Source: Anaerofilum faecale (lineage in GTDB: Bacteria; Bacillota; Clostridia; Oscillospirales; Ruminococcaceae). Taken from it: 64,000 nucleotides of DNA. Every line of letters begins with the position of its first letter. The first letter of the stretch is position 1. The position numbers and the translations under genes were made by a program. This document shows, piece by piece, positions 56,816 through 64,000 of the stretch. The DNA lies in the NCBI GenBank assembly GCA_019114265.1, contig DXFV01000036.1, positions 27,931-91,930 of the forward strand, read 5' to 3'. The notes beneath the pieces were generated by a model. That model was given only the letters and a program-made list of their open reading frames with translations. It was not told the origin of the DNA and searched no databases.

Positions 56816-59239
56816 ATGGGAGTGGAGCTTTTGAACGCGAAATACACCAAGAAGGAATTTGCCCAGCTGCTGGCGGATACGCTGTATAAAGACTGCAGCG
56901 TTTCCTTTTCCAGCGCGACCGAGGCGCAGGTATATCGTGCGCTGGCCCTGATCGTGCGCCAGATGCTGAGCGAACAGCACAAGAAATTCATCAGCCGCAC
57001 CTATGGTTCCAATTCCAAGCAGGTCTACTACCTGTGCATGGAATTTTTGATGGGCCGCAGCCTGAAGACCAGCCTGTTCAACCTGGGCCTGAACGAGGTG
57101 GCCGAGCAGGTGCTGGCCGATAACGACATGAAGCTGGAGACCGTCTACGACCAGGAGCCGGATGCCGGCCTGGGCAACGGCGGCCTTGGCCGCCTGGCGG
57201 CCTGCTATCTGGACGGCATGGCCACCGAGGCGCTGCCGGCCACCGGCTATTCCATCCTGTACGAGTACGGCATTTTCAAGCAGAAGATCGTGGACGGCTG
57301 GCAGCAGGAAGCGGCCGACAACTGGCTGCCCGGCGGCGGCGTGTGGCTGAAGAGCCATCCCGACCAGGCCGTGGAAGTGAAGTTCGACGGCGAAGTGTAC
57401 GAGAGCTGGGAACACGGCTTCCACTATGTGGACCACCGCGGCTACAACAGCGTCATCGCGGTGCCCAGCGACATGTATGTGTCCGGCTACGATTCCCAGG
57501 GCGTGTCCAAGCTGCGCCTGTGGCAGGCCAAGGCCCCCGGCTTTGATATGGATTCCTTCAACGCCGGCGAATACGGCTCCGCCATGCACAAGAACGCTTC
57601 GGCCGAGCTGATCAGCAAGATCCTCTACCCCAACGACAACCACACCGAGGGCAAGATCCTGCGCCTGCGCCAGCAGTATTTCCTGTCCGCCGCCTCCATC
57701 GGCGACATCGTGCACAACCATCTGGCCCAGTACGGCAGCATGGAGAACCTGCCCGACAAGGTGGCCATCCACATCAACGACACCCATCCCACCTTGGCCA
57801 TCCCCGAGCTGATGCGCATCCTGCTGGATGAGTGCGGCTACGGCTGGGAGAAGGCCTTCGACATCACCAGCCGCACCTTCGCCTATACCAACCACACCGT
57901 CATGAGCGAGGCGCTGGAGAAGTGGAACGAGGAGATCTTCCGCAAGACCCTGCCCCGCATCTACTCCATCGTGTGCGAGATGAACCGCCGCTGCCGCGAG
58001 GACTTCGAGAAGAAATTCCCCGGCGACACCGGCAAGATCAACTATATGGCCATCCTGGGCGACGGCCAGGTGCGCATGGCGAACATCTGCTGCTATGTGT
58101 GCCACTCCATCAACGGTGTGTCCAAGCTGCACAGCGAGATCATCAAGCAGAGTGTCTTCCACGACTACTACCTGTACAGCCCCAGGAAGTTCACCAACGT
58201 CACCAACGGCATCGCCTACCGCCGCTGGCTGCTGGCCTCCAACCCCGGCCTGACGAGCCTGCTGAGCGAGACCATCGGCGACGGCTTCAAGAAGGACGCC
58301 TCCCGCCTGAAGATGCTGGAGAAATACCGCGACGACAAGAGCGTGCTGGCCGCGCTGGACAAGGTCAAGCAGGAAAACAAGGAGATCTTCGCCGCCCATC
58401 TGGAAAAGGTCACCGGCCAGGTGATCGATCCTTTGTCGATCTTCGACGTACAGGTCAAGCGCATGCACGAGTATAAGCGCCAGCACCTGAACGCGCTGAA
58501 CATCGCGGCCCAGTACCTGTATCTGAAAAACAACCCGAACGCCGACTTTGTGCCCAAGACCTATATCTTCGGCGCCAAAGCGGCCCCCGGCTACTATATG
58601 GCCAAACAGATGATCCGCCTGATCTGCAAGCTGGGCGCCCTGATCGACGCCGACCCGGCCGTGCGGGAGAAGCTGCGCATCGTCTATCTGGAGGACTACT
58701 GCGTCACCACCAGCGAGCGCCTGATGCCCGCCAGCGAGGTCAGCGAGCAGATCAGCCTGGCCGGCACCGAGGCCTCCGGCACCGGCAACATGAAGTTCAT
58801 GCTGAACGGTGCCATCACCCTGGGCACCCTGGACGGCGCCAACGTCGAGATCGCCCAGGCCGCCGGTCTGGAAAACGAGGTCATCTTCGGCATGCTCACC
58901 GAGGAAGTGGACCGTCTGAAGCATCTGGGCTACCATCCCTCCGGCTTCATCAACACCGACGATGTGGCGCAGGAAGTGCTGTCTTTCCTGGAGAAGGGTT
59001 TCGGCGGCGAGAGCTTCCACGAGGTGGTCAACAATCTGCGCGGCGCCGACCCGTATATGGTCATGGCCGATTTCCGCGCCTACCGCGAGGCGCAGCAGAA
59101 GATCAGCGCTCTGTATCAGGACCGCGCCACCTGGAACCGCATGAGCCTGATGAACATTGCCAACAGCGGCATCTTCTCGGCCGACCGCGCCGTGCAGGAC
59201 TATGCCCGCGACATCTGGGGCACCCGTCCCGTTCGATAA
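56816..59239 (+). CDS. glgP: Glycogen/maltodextrin phosphorylase
   Basis: 807 residues, a normal-length GT35 enzyme. The PLP Lys is in EASGTGNMKFMLNGA (late), with EPDAGLGNGGLGRLA and ILGDGQVRMANICCY as family blocks. It releases glucose-1-phosphate from alpha-1,4-glucans using phosphate. It is followed by a GH13 hydrolase, so both serve alpha-glucan breakdown. The ribosome binding site (AAGGGGA) is unusually far from ATG 56816; a start at the TTG at 56831, behind GTGGAG, is less likely. Codon bias suggests high expression. Confidence 0.94.
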   Translation: MGVELLNAKYTKKEFAQLLADTLYKDCSVSFSSATEAQVYRALALIVRQMLSEQHKKFISRTYGSNSKQVYYLCMEFLMGRSLKTSLFNLGLNEVAEQVLADNDMKLETVYDQEPDAGLGNGGLGRLAACYLDGMATEALPATGYSILYEYGIFKQKIVDGWQQEAADNWLPGGGVWLKSHPDQAVEVKFDGEVYESWEHGFHYVDHRGYNSVIAVPSDMYVSGYDSQGVSKLRLWQAKAPGFDMDSFNAGEYGSAMHKNASAELISKILYPNDNHTEGKILRLRQQYFLSAASIGDIVHNHLAQYGSMENLPDKVAIHINDTHPTLAIPELMRILLDECGYGWEKAFDITSRTFAYTNHTVMSEALEKWNEEIFRKTLPRIYSIVCEMNRRCREDFEKKFPGDTGKINYMAILGDGQVRMANICCYVCHSINGVSKLHSEIIKQSVFHDYYLYSPRKFTNVTNGIAYRRWLLASNPGLTSLLSETIGDGFKKDASRLKMLEKYRDDKSVLAALDKVKQENKEIFAAHLEKVTGQVIDPLSIFDVQVKRMHEYKRQHLNALNIAAQYLYLKNNPNADFVPKTYIFGAKAAPGYYMAKQMIRLICKLGALIDADPAVREKLRIVYLEDYCVTTSERLMPASEVSEQISLAGTEASGTGNMKFMLNGAITLGTLDGANVEIAQAAGLENEVIFGMLTEEVDRLKHLGYHPSGFINTDDVAQEVLSFLEKGFGGESFHEVVNNLRGADPYMVMADFRAYREAQQKISALYQDRATWNRMSLMNIANSGIFSADRAVQDYARDIWGTRPVR

Positions 59240-59268
59240 CAAAAGGTAAGAACCGCACAGCACAGGGC

Positions 59269-59318
59269 GCGGGCGTCTGCCGGCAACTTCCGGCAAACGC
59301 CCGCCTTTGCTGCTTTTT
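59269..59318 (+). terminator. Terminator after glgP
   Basis: GCGGGCGTctGCCGG pairs with CCGGCaaACGCCCGC around a short loop, then a pyrimidine run ending TTTTTT. Confidence 0.75.
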
Positions 59319-59350
59319 TCCGTGTAAATTTTCGCTTGGGAGAGGATCGT

Positions 59351-61171
59351 ATGCAACAGCCCCGGTTTTACAACAGCCTGCACCCGGCCTGTAAAGCCCC
59401 TTTCGGCGCGGTGCGGCAGAATGAAGCGTTCACCATCACGCTGTTTGCCCCCGCCGAGATGGGCATTTGCCAGCCGCGGCTGGTGCTGTGGAGAGACGGC
59501 CATCCGGCCAGCTATTATGTGATGCAGCACGCCGGCCGCGAAAACGGGGCCGACCGTTTCTGCATCACGATGCAGCTGCCCTTCACCGGCCTGTATTTCT
59601 ACCATTTCGACCTGTGGAAGGACTACACCAAGATCTTCCGCGGCGAGCTGGGGGAGGGATACGCGGCCTGGGAGGAGGGCGCTTCCTGGCAGCTGACGGT
59701 ATACGACGAGGACTTCCAGACGCCGGCCCAGCTGCCCGGCGGAACCATGTACCAGATCTTCCCCGACCGGTTCTACGAGGGCGTGAAGAACAAACCCATG
59801 CCCTTTGCCGACCGCCTCTACCGCGCCAACAAGAGCCATGAGCCGTATTTCTGGCCCAACGAGAGCAAGGAAGGCTATCTGAACATGGACTATTTCGGGG
59901 GCGACCTGAAGGGCGTGGAGGAGAAGCTGCCCTACCTGAAGGAACTGGGCGTCTCGATGATCTATTTCAACCCCATCTTCGAGGCCCACGCCAACCACCG
60001 GTACAACACCGCCGACTACCGCAAGGTGGACCCGCTGCTGGGCACCAACGAGGACTTTGCCCGCCTGTGCGCCGAGGCAAAAAAGGAGGGCATCGCCATC
60101 ATTCTGGACGGCGTGTTCAGCCACACCGGTTCCGACAGCGTCTACTTCAACCGAGAGGGCCGCTACGGCGGAGGCGGCGCCTACCACGATCCTTCCAGCC
60201 CCTACCGCAGCTGGTACGATTTTTCGCCCAACTATGCCTGCGGATACCGCAGCTGGTGGGGATTTGAAACGCTGCCCGAGGTAAACGAAAACGATCCGTC
60301 CTACCGCAGCTTCATCTGCGGCGAAGGCGGCGTGATCGACTACTGGCTGCGCCTGGGGGCGTCCGGCTTCCGGCTGGACGTGGCCGACGAGCTGCCCGAC
60401 GACTTCATCGAGGAGATCCGCCGTGCGGTGAAGCGGCACGGCCCGGACAAATACCTATTGGGCGAGGTGTGGGAGGACGCCACCAACAAGTGGAGCTACG
60501 GCACCCGCCGCACCTATCTGCTGGGCCACGGCCTGGACGCCGTGATGAACTATCCGTTCAAAAACGCCGTGCTGAACTTCCTGAAGGGGATGAGCGGCCG
60601 GCAGGCCGCCGAGCAGATCCTGTCCATCTGCGACAACTATCCCGGCCCGGCGCTGCACACCCTGATGAACTTCGTCTCCACCCACGACACCGAGCGCGCC
60701 ATCACCTATCTGGTGGGGGAGAGCAGCGAAGGGCACGACCGCTTCTGGCAGAGCGAGCGCACCCTGTCGGCGGAGCAGTACGAGTACGGCATCGTGCTGC
60801 TGCGCATGGCTTATGCGATGATCTTCACGCTGCCTGGCATCCCCAGCGTCTACTACGGCGACGAGATCGCGATGCAGGGATACCGCGACCCCTTCAACCG
60901 CGGGTATTTCAACTGGGAGTCGAAGGAGAACCGCATCAAGCCCGTGATCAGCCAGCTGGCCGAGCTGCGCCGCGAGAGCGATGCGTTTGCCGTTGGCCGG
61001 CTGGAGATGGCCGAGGTGGAGGACGACTACCTGCACTACCGCCGCATCGGCGAAAAAGAGGTGGCCGACATCTTCATCAACCGTGCCCCGCAGCCGCGCA
61101 TCTGCCGTCTGAACGGCAGGGAGTTTGAGGTGAACCCGATGGGCTTCTCGGTCATCACCAACGACCGCTGA
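59351..61171 (+). CDS. GH13 alpha-amylase-family glycoside hydrolase (neopullulanase/cyclomaltodextrinase-like)
   Basis: 606 residues, no signal peptide, so cytoplasmic. An N-terminal beta domain (1-125) precedes the TIM barrel. Catalytic Asp is in GFRLDVADE, Glu in LLGEVWED and the third Asp in FVSTHDTERA. MYQIFPDRF and YFGGDLKGVEEKLPYLKELG are typical of neopullulanases and maltodextrin glucosidases. It would cut imported maltodextrins, giving substrates for the phosphorylase. GGGAGAGG precedes the ATG. The exact specificity is not readable. Confidence 0.92.
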   Translation: MQQPRFYNSLHPACKAPFGAVRQNEAFTITLFAPAEMGICQPRLVLWRDGHPASYYVMQHAGRENGADRFCITMQLPFTGLYFYHFDLWKDYTKIFRGELGEGYAAWEEGASWQLTVYDEDFQTPAQLPGGTMYQIFPDRFYEGVKNKPMPFADRLYRANKSHEPYFWPNESKEGYLNMDYFGGDLKGVEEKLPYLKELGVSMIYFNPIFEAHANHRYNTADYRKVDPLLGTNEDFARLCAEAKKEGIAIILDGVFSHTGSDSVYFNREGRYGGGGAYHDPSSPYRSWYDFSPNYACGYRSWWGFETLPEVNENDPSYRSFICGEGGVIDYWLRLGASGFRLDVADELPDDFIEEIRRAVKRHGPDKYLLGEVWEDATNKWSYGTRRTYLLGHGLDAVMNYPFKNAVLNFLKGMSGRQAAEQILSICDNYPGPALHTLMNFVSTHDTERAITYLVGESSEGHDRFWQSERTLSAEQYEYGIVLLRMAYAMIFTLPGIPSVYYGDEIAMQGYRDPFNRGYFNWESKENRIKPVISQLAELRRESDAFAVGRLEMAEVEDDYLHYRRIGEKEVADIFINRAPQPRICRLNGREFEVNPMGFSVITNDR

Positions 61172-61264
61172 GTTTTTTTGCGGGGACAACGGCAAAAGGT
61201 TTCCCAAAGCCGTGCGGGTTTGCCGAAAGGCTCTGCGCGGCGAGCGGCACCGCCGGTTTCCGCC

Positions 61265-61319
61265 AAAGGCTTCCCCCTTGGGGGGAAGCTGTCCCCGCAG
61301 GGGACTGATGAGGGGAAAT
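61265..61319 (+). repeat. Dispersed double-hairpin element, copy 7
   Basis: AAAGGCTTCCCCCTTGGGG, hairpin GTCCCCGCAGGGGAC, ending GATGAGGGGAAA. Confidence 0.85.
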
Positions 61320-61390
61320 CTCTCGGTAAGCGCAATTCCTTCCCCAAAGCCGTTTCAGACTGCCGATCCATCCTTCTGCTCTGCATAGCG

Positions 61391-61458
61391 GGAAGGCTTC
61401 GACCTCATCCGCCGCCGCTGGCGGCGCCTTCCCCTGCCAGGGGAAGGCTTCCGATGAG
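61391..61458 (-). repeat. Dispersed double-hairpin element, variant form
   Basis: Reverse-oriented variant: CTTCGACCTCATCCGCC, hairpin GCCGCCGCTGGCGGC, then CCTTCCCCTGCCAGGGGAAGG. The long hairpin has a different loop (CTGCCAG) from the other copies. Confidence 0.75.
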
Positions 61459-61481
61459 GGACGGCACCGCCGGTTTCCGCC

Positions 61482-61541
61482 GAAGGCTTCCCCCTGGGGG
61501 GAAGCTGTCCCCGCAGGGGACTGATGAGGGGGAGTCTTCCG
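61482..61541 (+). repeat. Dispersed double-hairpin element, copy 8
   Basis: AAGGCTTCCCCCTGGGGGG, hairpin GTCCCCGCAGGGGAC, ending GATGAGGGGGAG. Confidence 0.85.
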
Positions 61542-61859
61542 TCCCGCACAAACCTCCATCAAAACACCGCTTCAGCAAACAGGAACCTTCCCGGCCGGGA
61601 AGGTTCTTTTTTGTGCAAGCATCGCCGAATCCATCCAGTATCAAAGCGCATACAATATACAGAATGGCGATTTTTGCCCTCCAATCCACATCGCCCGCAG
61701 CCGGGAGATCTGCTGCCGCAATGGCAGCGCCGATTCGGCTTCACAAAAGAAACAGCCTGTTTTTGTACGTTCCGACGAAAAACAGCTGCAAAAATCGACA
61801 AATCTGGCCAGGCGGAATTGTGTATCCATACAAAGGTAAATATTTTTGTTGGCAAAGTA

Positions 61860-61888
61860 TTGACGTGGGCACTGTTTTGTGGTTATAT
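61860..61888 (+). promoter_or_regulatory. Candidate PadR-operon promoter
   Basis: TTGACG (61860-61865), 17-bp spacer, TTATAT (61883-61888), 30 bp before the GTG start. PadR proteins often bind their own promoter, but I see no clear palindrome. Confidence 0.55.
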
Positions 61889-61917
61889 GAAGATACACAG
61901 AAGGGAGGGCGGCGGCC

Positions 61918-62283
61918 GTGAGAGTAACAGACAATCTCAAGCGCGGCACAGTGGAACTGTTGCTGCTCACTCTTTTGCAGGAGGAGGATATGTACGGCTA
62001 TCAGCTGGTGCAGCTGCTGGCCGAGCGAACCGGCAACCGGTTCACGCTGCAGGAAGGCTCGCTGTATCCCATCCTCTATCGTCTGGTGGAAAAGGGCTGC
62101 GTCACAGACCGGCAGGAGCTGGTCGGCAAGCGCCGCACGCGGGTGTATTATCATCTGGAGCCGGCCGGCCGGGAGTATCTGGCCCAGCTCCGCCGGGAGT
62201 ATTTTCAGATCCACGAGGGGATCATGATGCTGCTGAACAGCAGCGCGGGAGGAGTCGAGAGCGATGAGCCAGCCTTCACTTGA
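61918..62283 (+). CDS. PadR-family transcriptional regulator
   Basis: 121 residues, start GTG 61918 with GGGAGGG upstream. The winged helix is clear: LLLLTLLQEEDMYGYQLVQLL, then the recognition part EGSLYPILYRLVEKG and wing RRTRVYYHLEPAG. PadR regulators repress genes for membrane or efflux proteins. It overlaps the next gene by 20 bp, and PadR plus a HAAS-type membrane protein is a common pair. Confidence 0.92.
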   Translation: MRVTDNLKRGTVELLLLTLLQEEDMYGYQLVQLLAERTGNRFTLQEGSLYPILYRLVEKGCVTDRQELVGKRRTRVYYHLEPAGREYLAQLRREYFQIHEGIMMLLNSSAGGVESDEPAFT

Positions 62284-63091
62284 ACACAGCCTGCGGAATT
62301 ACTACGCCGAAGTGGAGCGCGGGCTGGTGTGCTCGGGAAGCGTCAAACGGCGCACCGTGCAGGCGCTGCGCACTTCGGTGGAGGATTTTCTGGCCGGCAG
62401 TCCGGACGCTTCCTTTGCCGACGTGGTGGAGCGGTTCGGCACGCCGGGCCAGATCGCAGACGAGGCGCTGGAAGCCCTGTCGCCGGCCGAGCTGCGGCGG
62501 TATGCCCGCCAGTCGCACATGATGTGGTGCGCGCTGGTGCTGTTTATCGGCGGATTCTTTTTCCTGGGCCTGTGCGCCTTTGCGATCCCTGCCGTCGTTT
62601 CCGCTGTTGAATCCATTCAAATCGATCCAAGTGAGGTGTTTCAAATGACTGTAACCACTGCAACCATCGTCTGGCTGGTCCTGACAATCGCTTTTCTGGT
62701 GCTGGAGGCGGTCACCGTGTCGCTGGTCAGCATCTGGCTGGCGGTCGGCGCGCTGGTGGCGCTGCTGGTATCGCTGCTGGTGCCGTCGGTCCCGCTGCAG
62801 ATGGCGGTGTTCGCCGCCGTGTCCATCGTGGCGCTGCTGGTCACCCGCCCGCTGGTGAAAAAGCATGTTTCCCCCATGCGGCAGGCCACCAACGCCGATA
62901 TGAACGTGGGCAAACGCGCCCGCGTGATCCGCCGCATCACCCCCGAAGCCCCCGGCCGTGTACGCCTGGAGGGCGTGGACTGGGCCGCCCGTTCCGCCAC
63001 CACCATCCCGGAAGGCAGCTGGTGTGTGGTCACGGCTGTGGAGAGCGCCACGCTGGAAGTGGTGCCCGAGCCGGCCCCTGCAACTGTATGA
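62264..63091 (+). CDS. HAAS-type membrane protein fused in frame to an NfeD-like protein
   Basis: 275 residues in one frame. Residues 1-85 are the HAAS-type helical domain found in PadR-linked proteins (EDFLAGSPDASFADVVERFGTP), then one membrane helix (88-115). From Met128 (position 62645) the rest is a complete NfeD: two to three helices, then an OB-fold domain (VGKRARVIRRI, GSWCVVTAVES). GAGGTG lies seven bases before that internal ATG, so a separate NfeD is probably also made. NfeD partners with SPFH proteins, and one follows. No stop codon separates the two parts, which would normally be two genes. Confidence 0.82.
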   Translation: MSQPSLEHSLRNYYAEVERGLVCSGSVKRRTVQALRTSVEDFLAGSPDASFADVVERFGTPGQIADEALEALSPAELRRYARQSHMMWCALVLFIGGFFFLGLCAFAIPAVVSAVESIQIDPSEVFQMTVTTATIVWLVLTIAFLVLEAVTVSLVSIWLAVGALVALLVSLLVPSVPLQMAVFAAVSIVALLVTRPLVKKHVSPMRQATNADMNVGKRARVIRRITPEAPGRVRLEGVDWAARSATTIPEGSWCVVTAVESATLEVVPEPAPATV

Positions 63092-63170
63092 CTCGGAAGG
63101 CACCCGCCTTCCTGTCTGTCCGCACATCCACCCAATTTCAATCCAAAGCAAAGTATGAGGAGGTACATTT

Positions 63171-64000
63171 ATGGGTCTTTACATCCTGCTGGGCATCGTG
63201 ATTCTTGCGATCGTGATCGTGATCGCGAACATCAAGATCGTTCCCCAGGCAACCGCCTATGTCGTGGAGCGCATGGGCATCTACCACTGCACCTGGGAAG
63301 CAGGCGTCCACTGGAAGATTCCCTTTGTGGAGCGCGTGGCCAAAAAGGTCAGCCTGAAAGAGCAGGTCGTCGACTTCAAGCCCCAGCCTGTGATCACCCG
63401 CGATAACGTCACCATGCAGATCGACACCGTGGTCTTTTTCCAGATCACCGATCCCAAGCTGTTCACCTACGGCGTGGAGCGTCCGCTGTCCGCCATCGAG
63501 AATCTGACCGCCACCACCCTGCGCAACATCATCGGCGAGATGGAGCTGGACCACACCCTCACCAGCCGCGACATCATCAACACCAAGATCACCTCCATTC
63601 TGGACGAAGCCACCGATAAGTGGGGCATCAAGGTGAACCGCGTGGAAGTGAAGAACATCATCCCGCCGGCCGAGATCCAGGATGCGATGGAGAAGCAGAT
63701 GAAGGCCGAACGGCAGCGCCGCGAGGCGATCCTGCGCGCCGAAGGCGAGAAGCGCAGCGCTGTTCTGGTGGCCGAAGGTGAAAAGGAGAGCGCCATCCTG
63801 CGCGCCGATGCTGTGCGCGAGCAGCGCATCCGTGAGGCCCAGGGTGAAGCGCAGGCCATCATGGAAGTGCAGAAGGCCCTGGCCGATTCCATCCGTCTGC
63901 TGAACGAAGCCGCGCCCAACGACAAGGTGCTGGCCCTGAAGAGCCTGGAAGCCCTGGCCAAGGTTGCCGACGGCAAAGCCACCAAGCTCATCATCCCCAG
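63171..64000 (+). CDS. SPFH/stomatin-like protein (QmcA type), N-terminal part, cut by window edge
   Basis: 276 codons are visible; the gene continues past the window. An N-terminal membrane helix (3-20) is followed by the SPFH/band-7 domain with VVERMGIYHCTWEAG, ITRDNVTMQIDTVVFFQITD and TLRNIIGEMELD. A long coiled coil (180-250, repeated Ala-Glu-Gly) follows. Such proteins form rings at the membrane and usually pair with NfeD, which the previous gene encodes. AGGAGG precedes the ATG. The function is membrane organisation or protease control, by family. Confidence 0.92.
   Translation, partial: MGLYILLGIVILAIVIVIANIKIVPQATAYVVERMGIYHCTWEAGVHWKIPFVERVAKKVSLKEQVVDFKPQPVITRDNVTMQIDTVVFFQITDPKLFTYGVERPLSAIENLTATTLRNIIGEMELDHTLTSRDIINTKITSILDEATDKWGIKVNRVEVKNIIPPAEIQDAMEKQMKAERQRREAILRAEGEKRSAVLVAEGEKESAILRADAVREQRIREAQGEAQAIMEVQKALADSIRLLNEAAPNDKVLALKSLEALAKVADGKATKLIIP

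Larger units (their letters stand above)
61172..61917. other. Repeat-rich intergenic region upstream of the PadR gene
   Basis: 746 bp without a convincing gene. It holds three double-hairpin elements (61265, 61391, 61482), a small inverted repeat CCTTCCCGGCCGGGAAGG near 61586-61604 followed by TTCTTTTTT that can act as a terminator, and then 250 bp of AT-richer sequence leading to the PadR promoter. Open frames across the repeats on both strands are not credible genes. Confidence 0.7.

Noticed and set aside
56813..60439. 1208-codon open frame opposite glgP and the GH13 gene
   Set aside because: Both plus-strand genes have catalytic motifs and ribosome binding sites; the antisense frame has none and no recognisable domain.
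61240..61560. CRISPR array
   Set aside because: The units repeat, but they alternate in orientation, vary in length and are palindromic; no regular spacers and no cas genes are present.

Overview
The window looks like chromosome of a high-GC, gut-type clostridium of the Oscillospiraceae/Ruminococcaceae group (Faecalibacterium, Subdoligranulum and Gemmiger relatives). The reasons are the very GC-rich third codon positions, Firmicutes-specific genes (rex, ytfJ, scpAB, tepA, DUF134, DUF4321, mreBCD-mrdA-minD-mgsA), strong AGGAGG ribosome binding sites and sigma-A promoters of the TTGACA-N17-TATAAT type. This placement is inference from gene content and composition; no rRNA gene lies in the window. 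Genes are dense on both strands. No phage, insertion sequence or CRISPR array was seen.

Layout. 0-10.2 kb: the 5' end of a secreted protein, a YesM/YesN-type two-component system divergent from a sugar-binding lipoprotein, a NYN-domain protein, and an ECF sigma factor coupled to a membrane protein and an ABC exporter. 10.2-17.6 kb: galK divergent from an AraC regulator with a sugar-binding lipoprotein, then rlmD, nadX, a small P-loop kinase, tRNA-Thr(GGU), and a NifX-like/DUF134 pair. 18-30 kb: HAD phosphatase, HD protein, lysA, GNAT, Fe-alcohol dehydrogenase, asparaginase, DUF3795 protein, YdcF-like protein, TepA, isocitrate dehydrogenase, rex and tdk. 30-34 kb: a three-gene biotin-dependent transcarboxylase-like operon. 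33.5-38 kb: an operon of site-2 protease, scpA, scpB, DUF2953, ytfJ, rluB and a small gene; then rpmB.

38.5-46.3 kb is the most unusual part. It holds a PHP-type phosphatase, a TetM/EF-G-like translational GTPase fused in frame to a complete Rae1/YacP-type NYN nuclease, a MerR regulator divergent from a MATE pump through a 19-bp-spacer promoter, and an MFS transporter behind a leader peptide and attenuator. Read together, this looks like a ribosome and drug-stress neighbourhood.

46.5-56.5 kb is a cell-shape and division block on the minus strand (zapA, U32 peptidase, dut, DUF4321, maf, mreB, mreC, mreD, mrdA, minD, mgsA). 56.8-61.2 kb holds glycogen phosphorylase and a GH13 hydrolase for alpha-glucan breakdown. 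The window closes with a PadR regulator, an in-frame HAAS-NfeD fusion and a truncated SPFH/stomatin gene.

Two intergenic repeat families stand out. One is a roughly 55-bp double-hairpin element with at least ten copies, mostly at gene ends. The other is a 3'-end element present twice, with a compensatory base-pair change.
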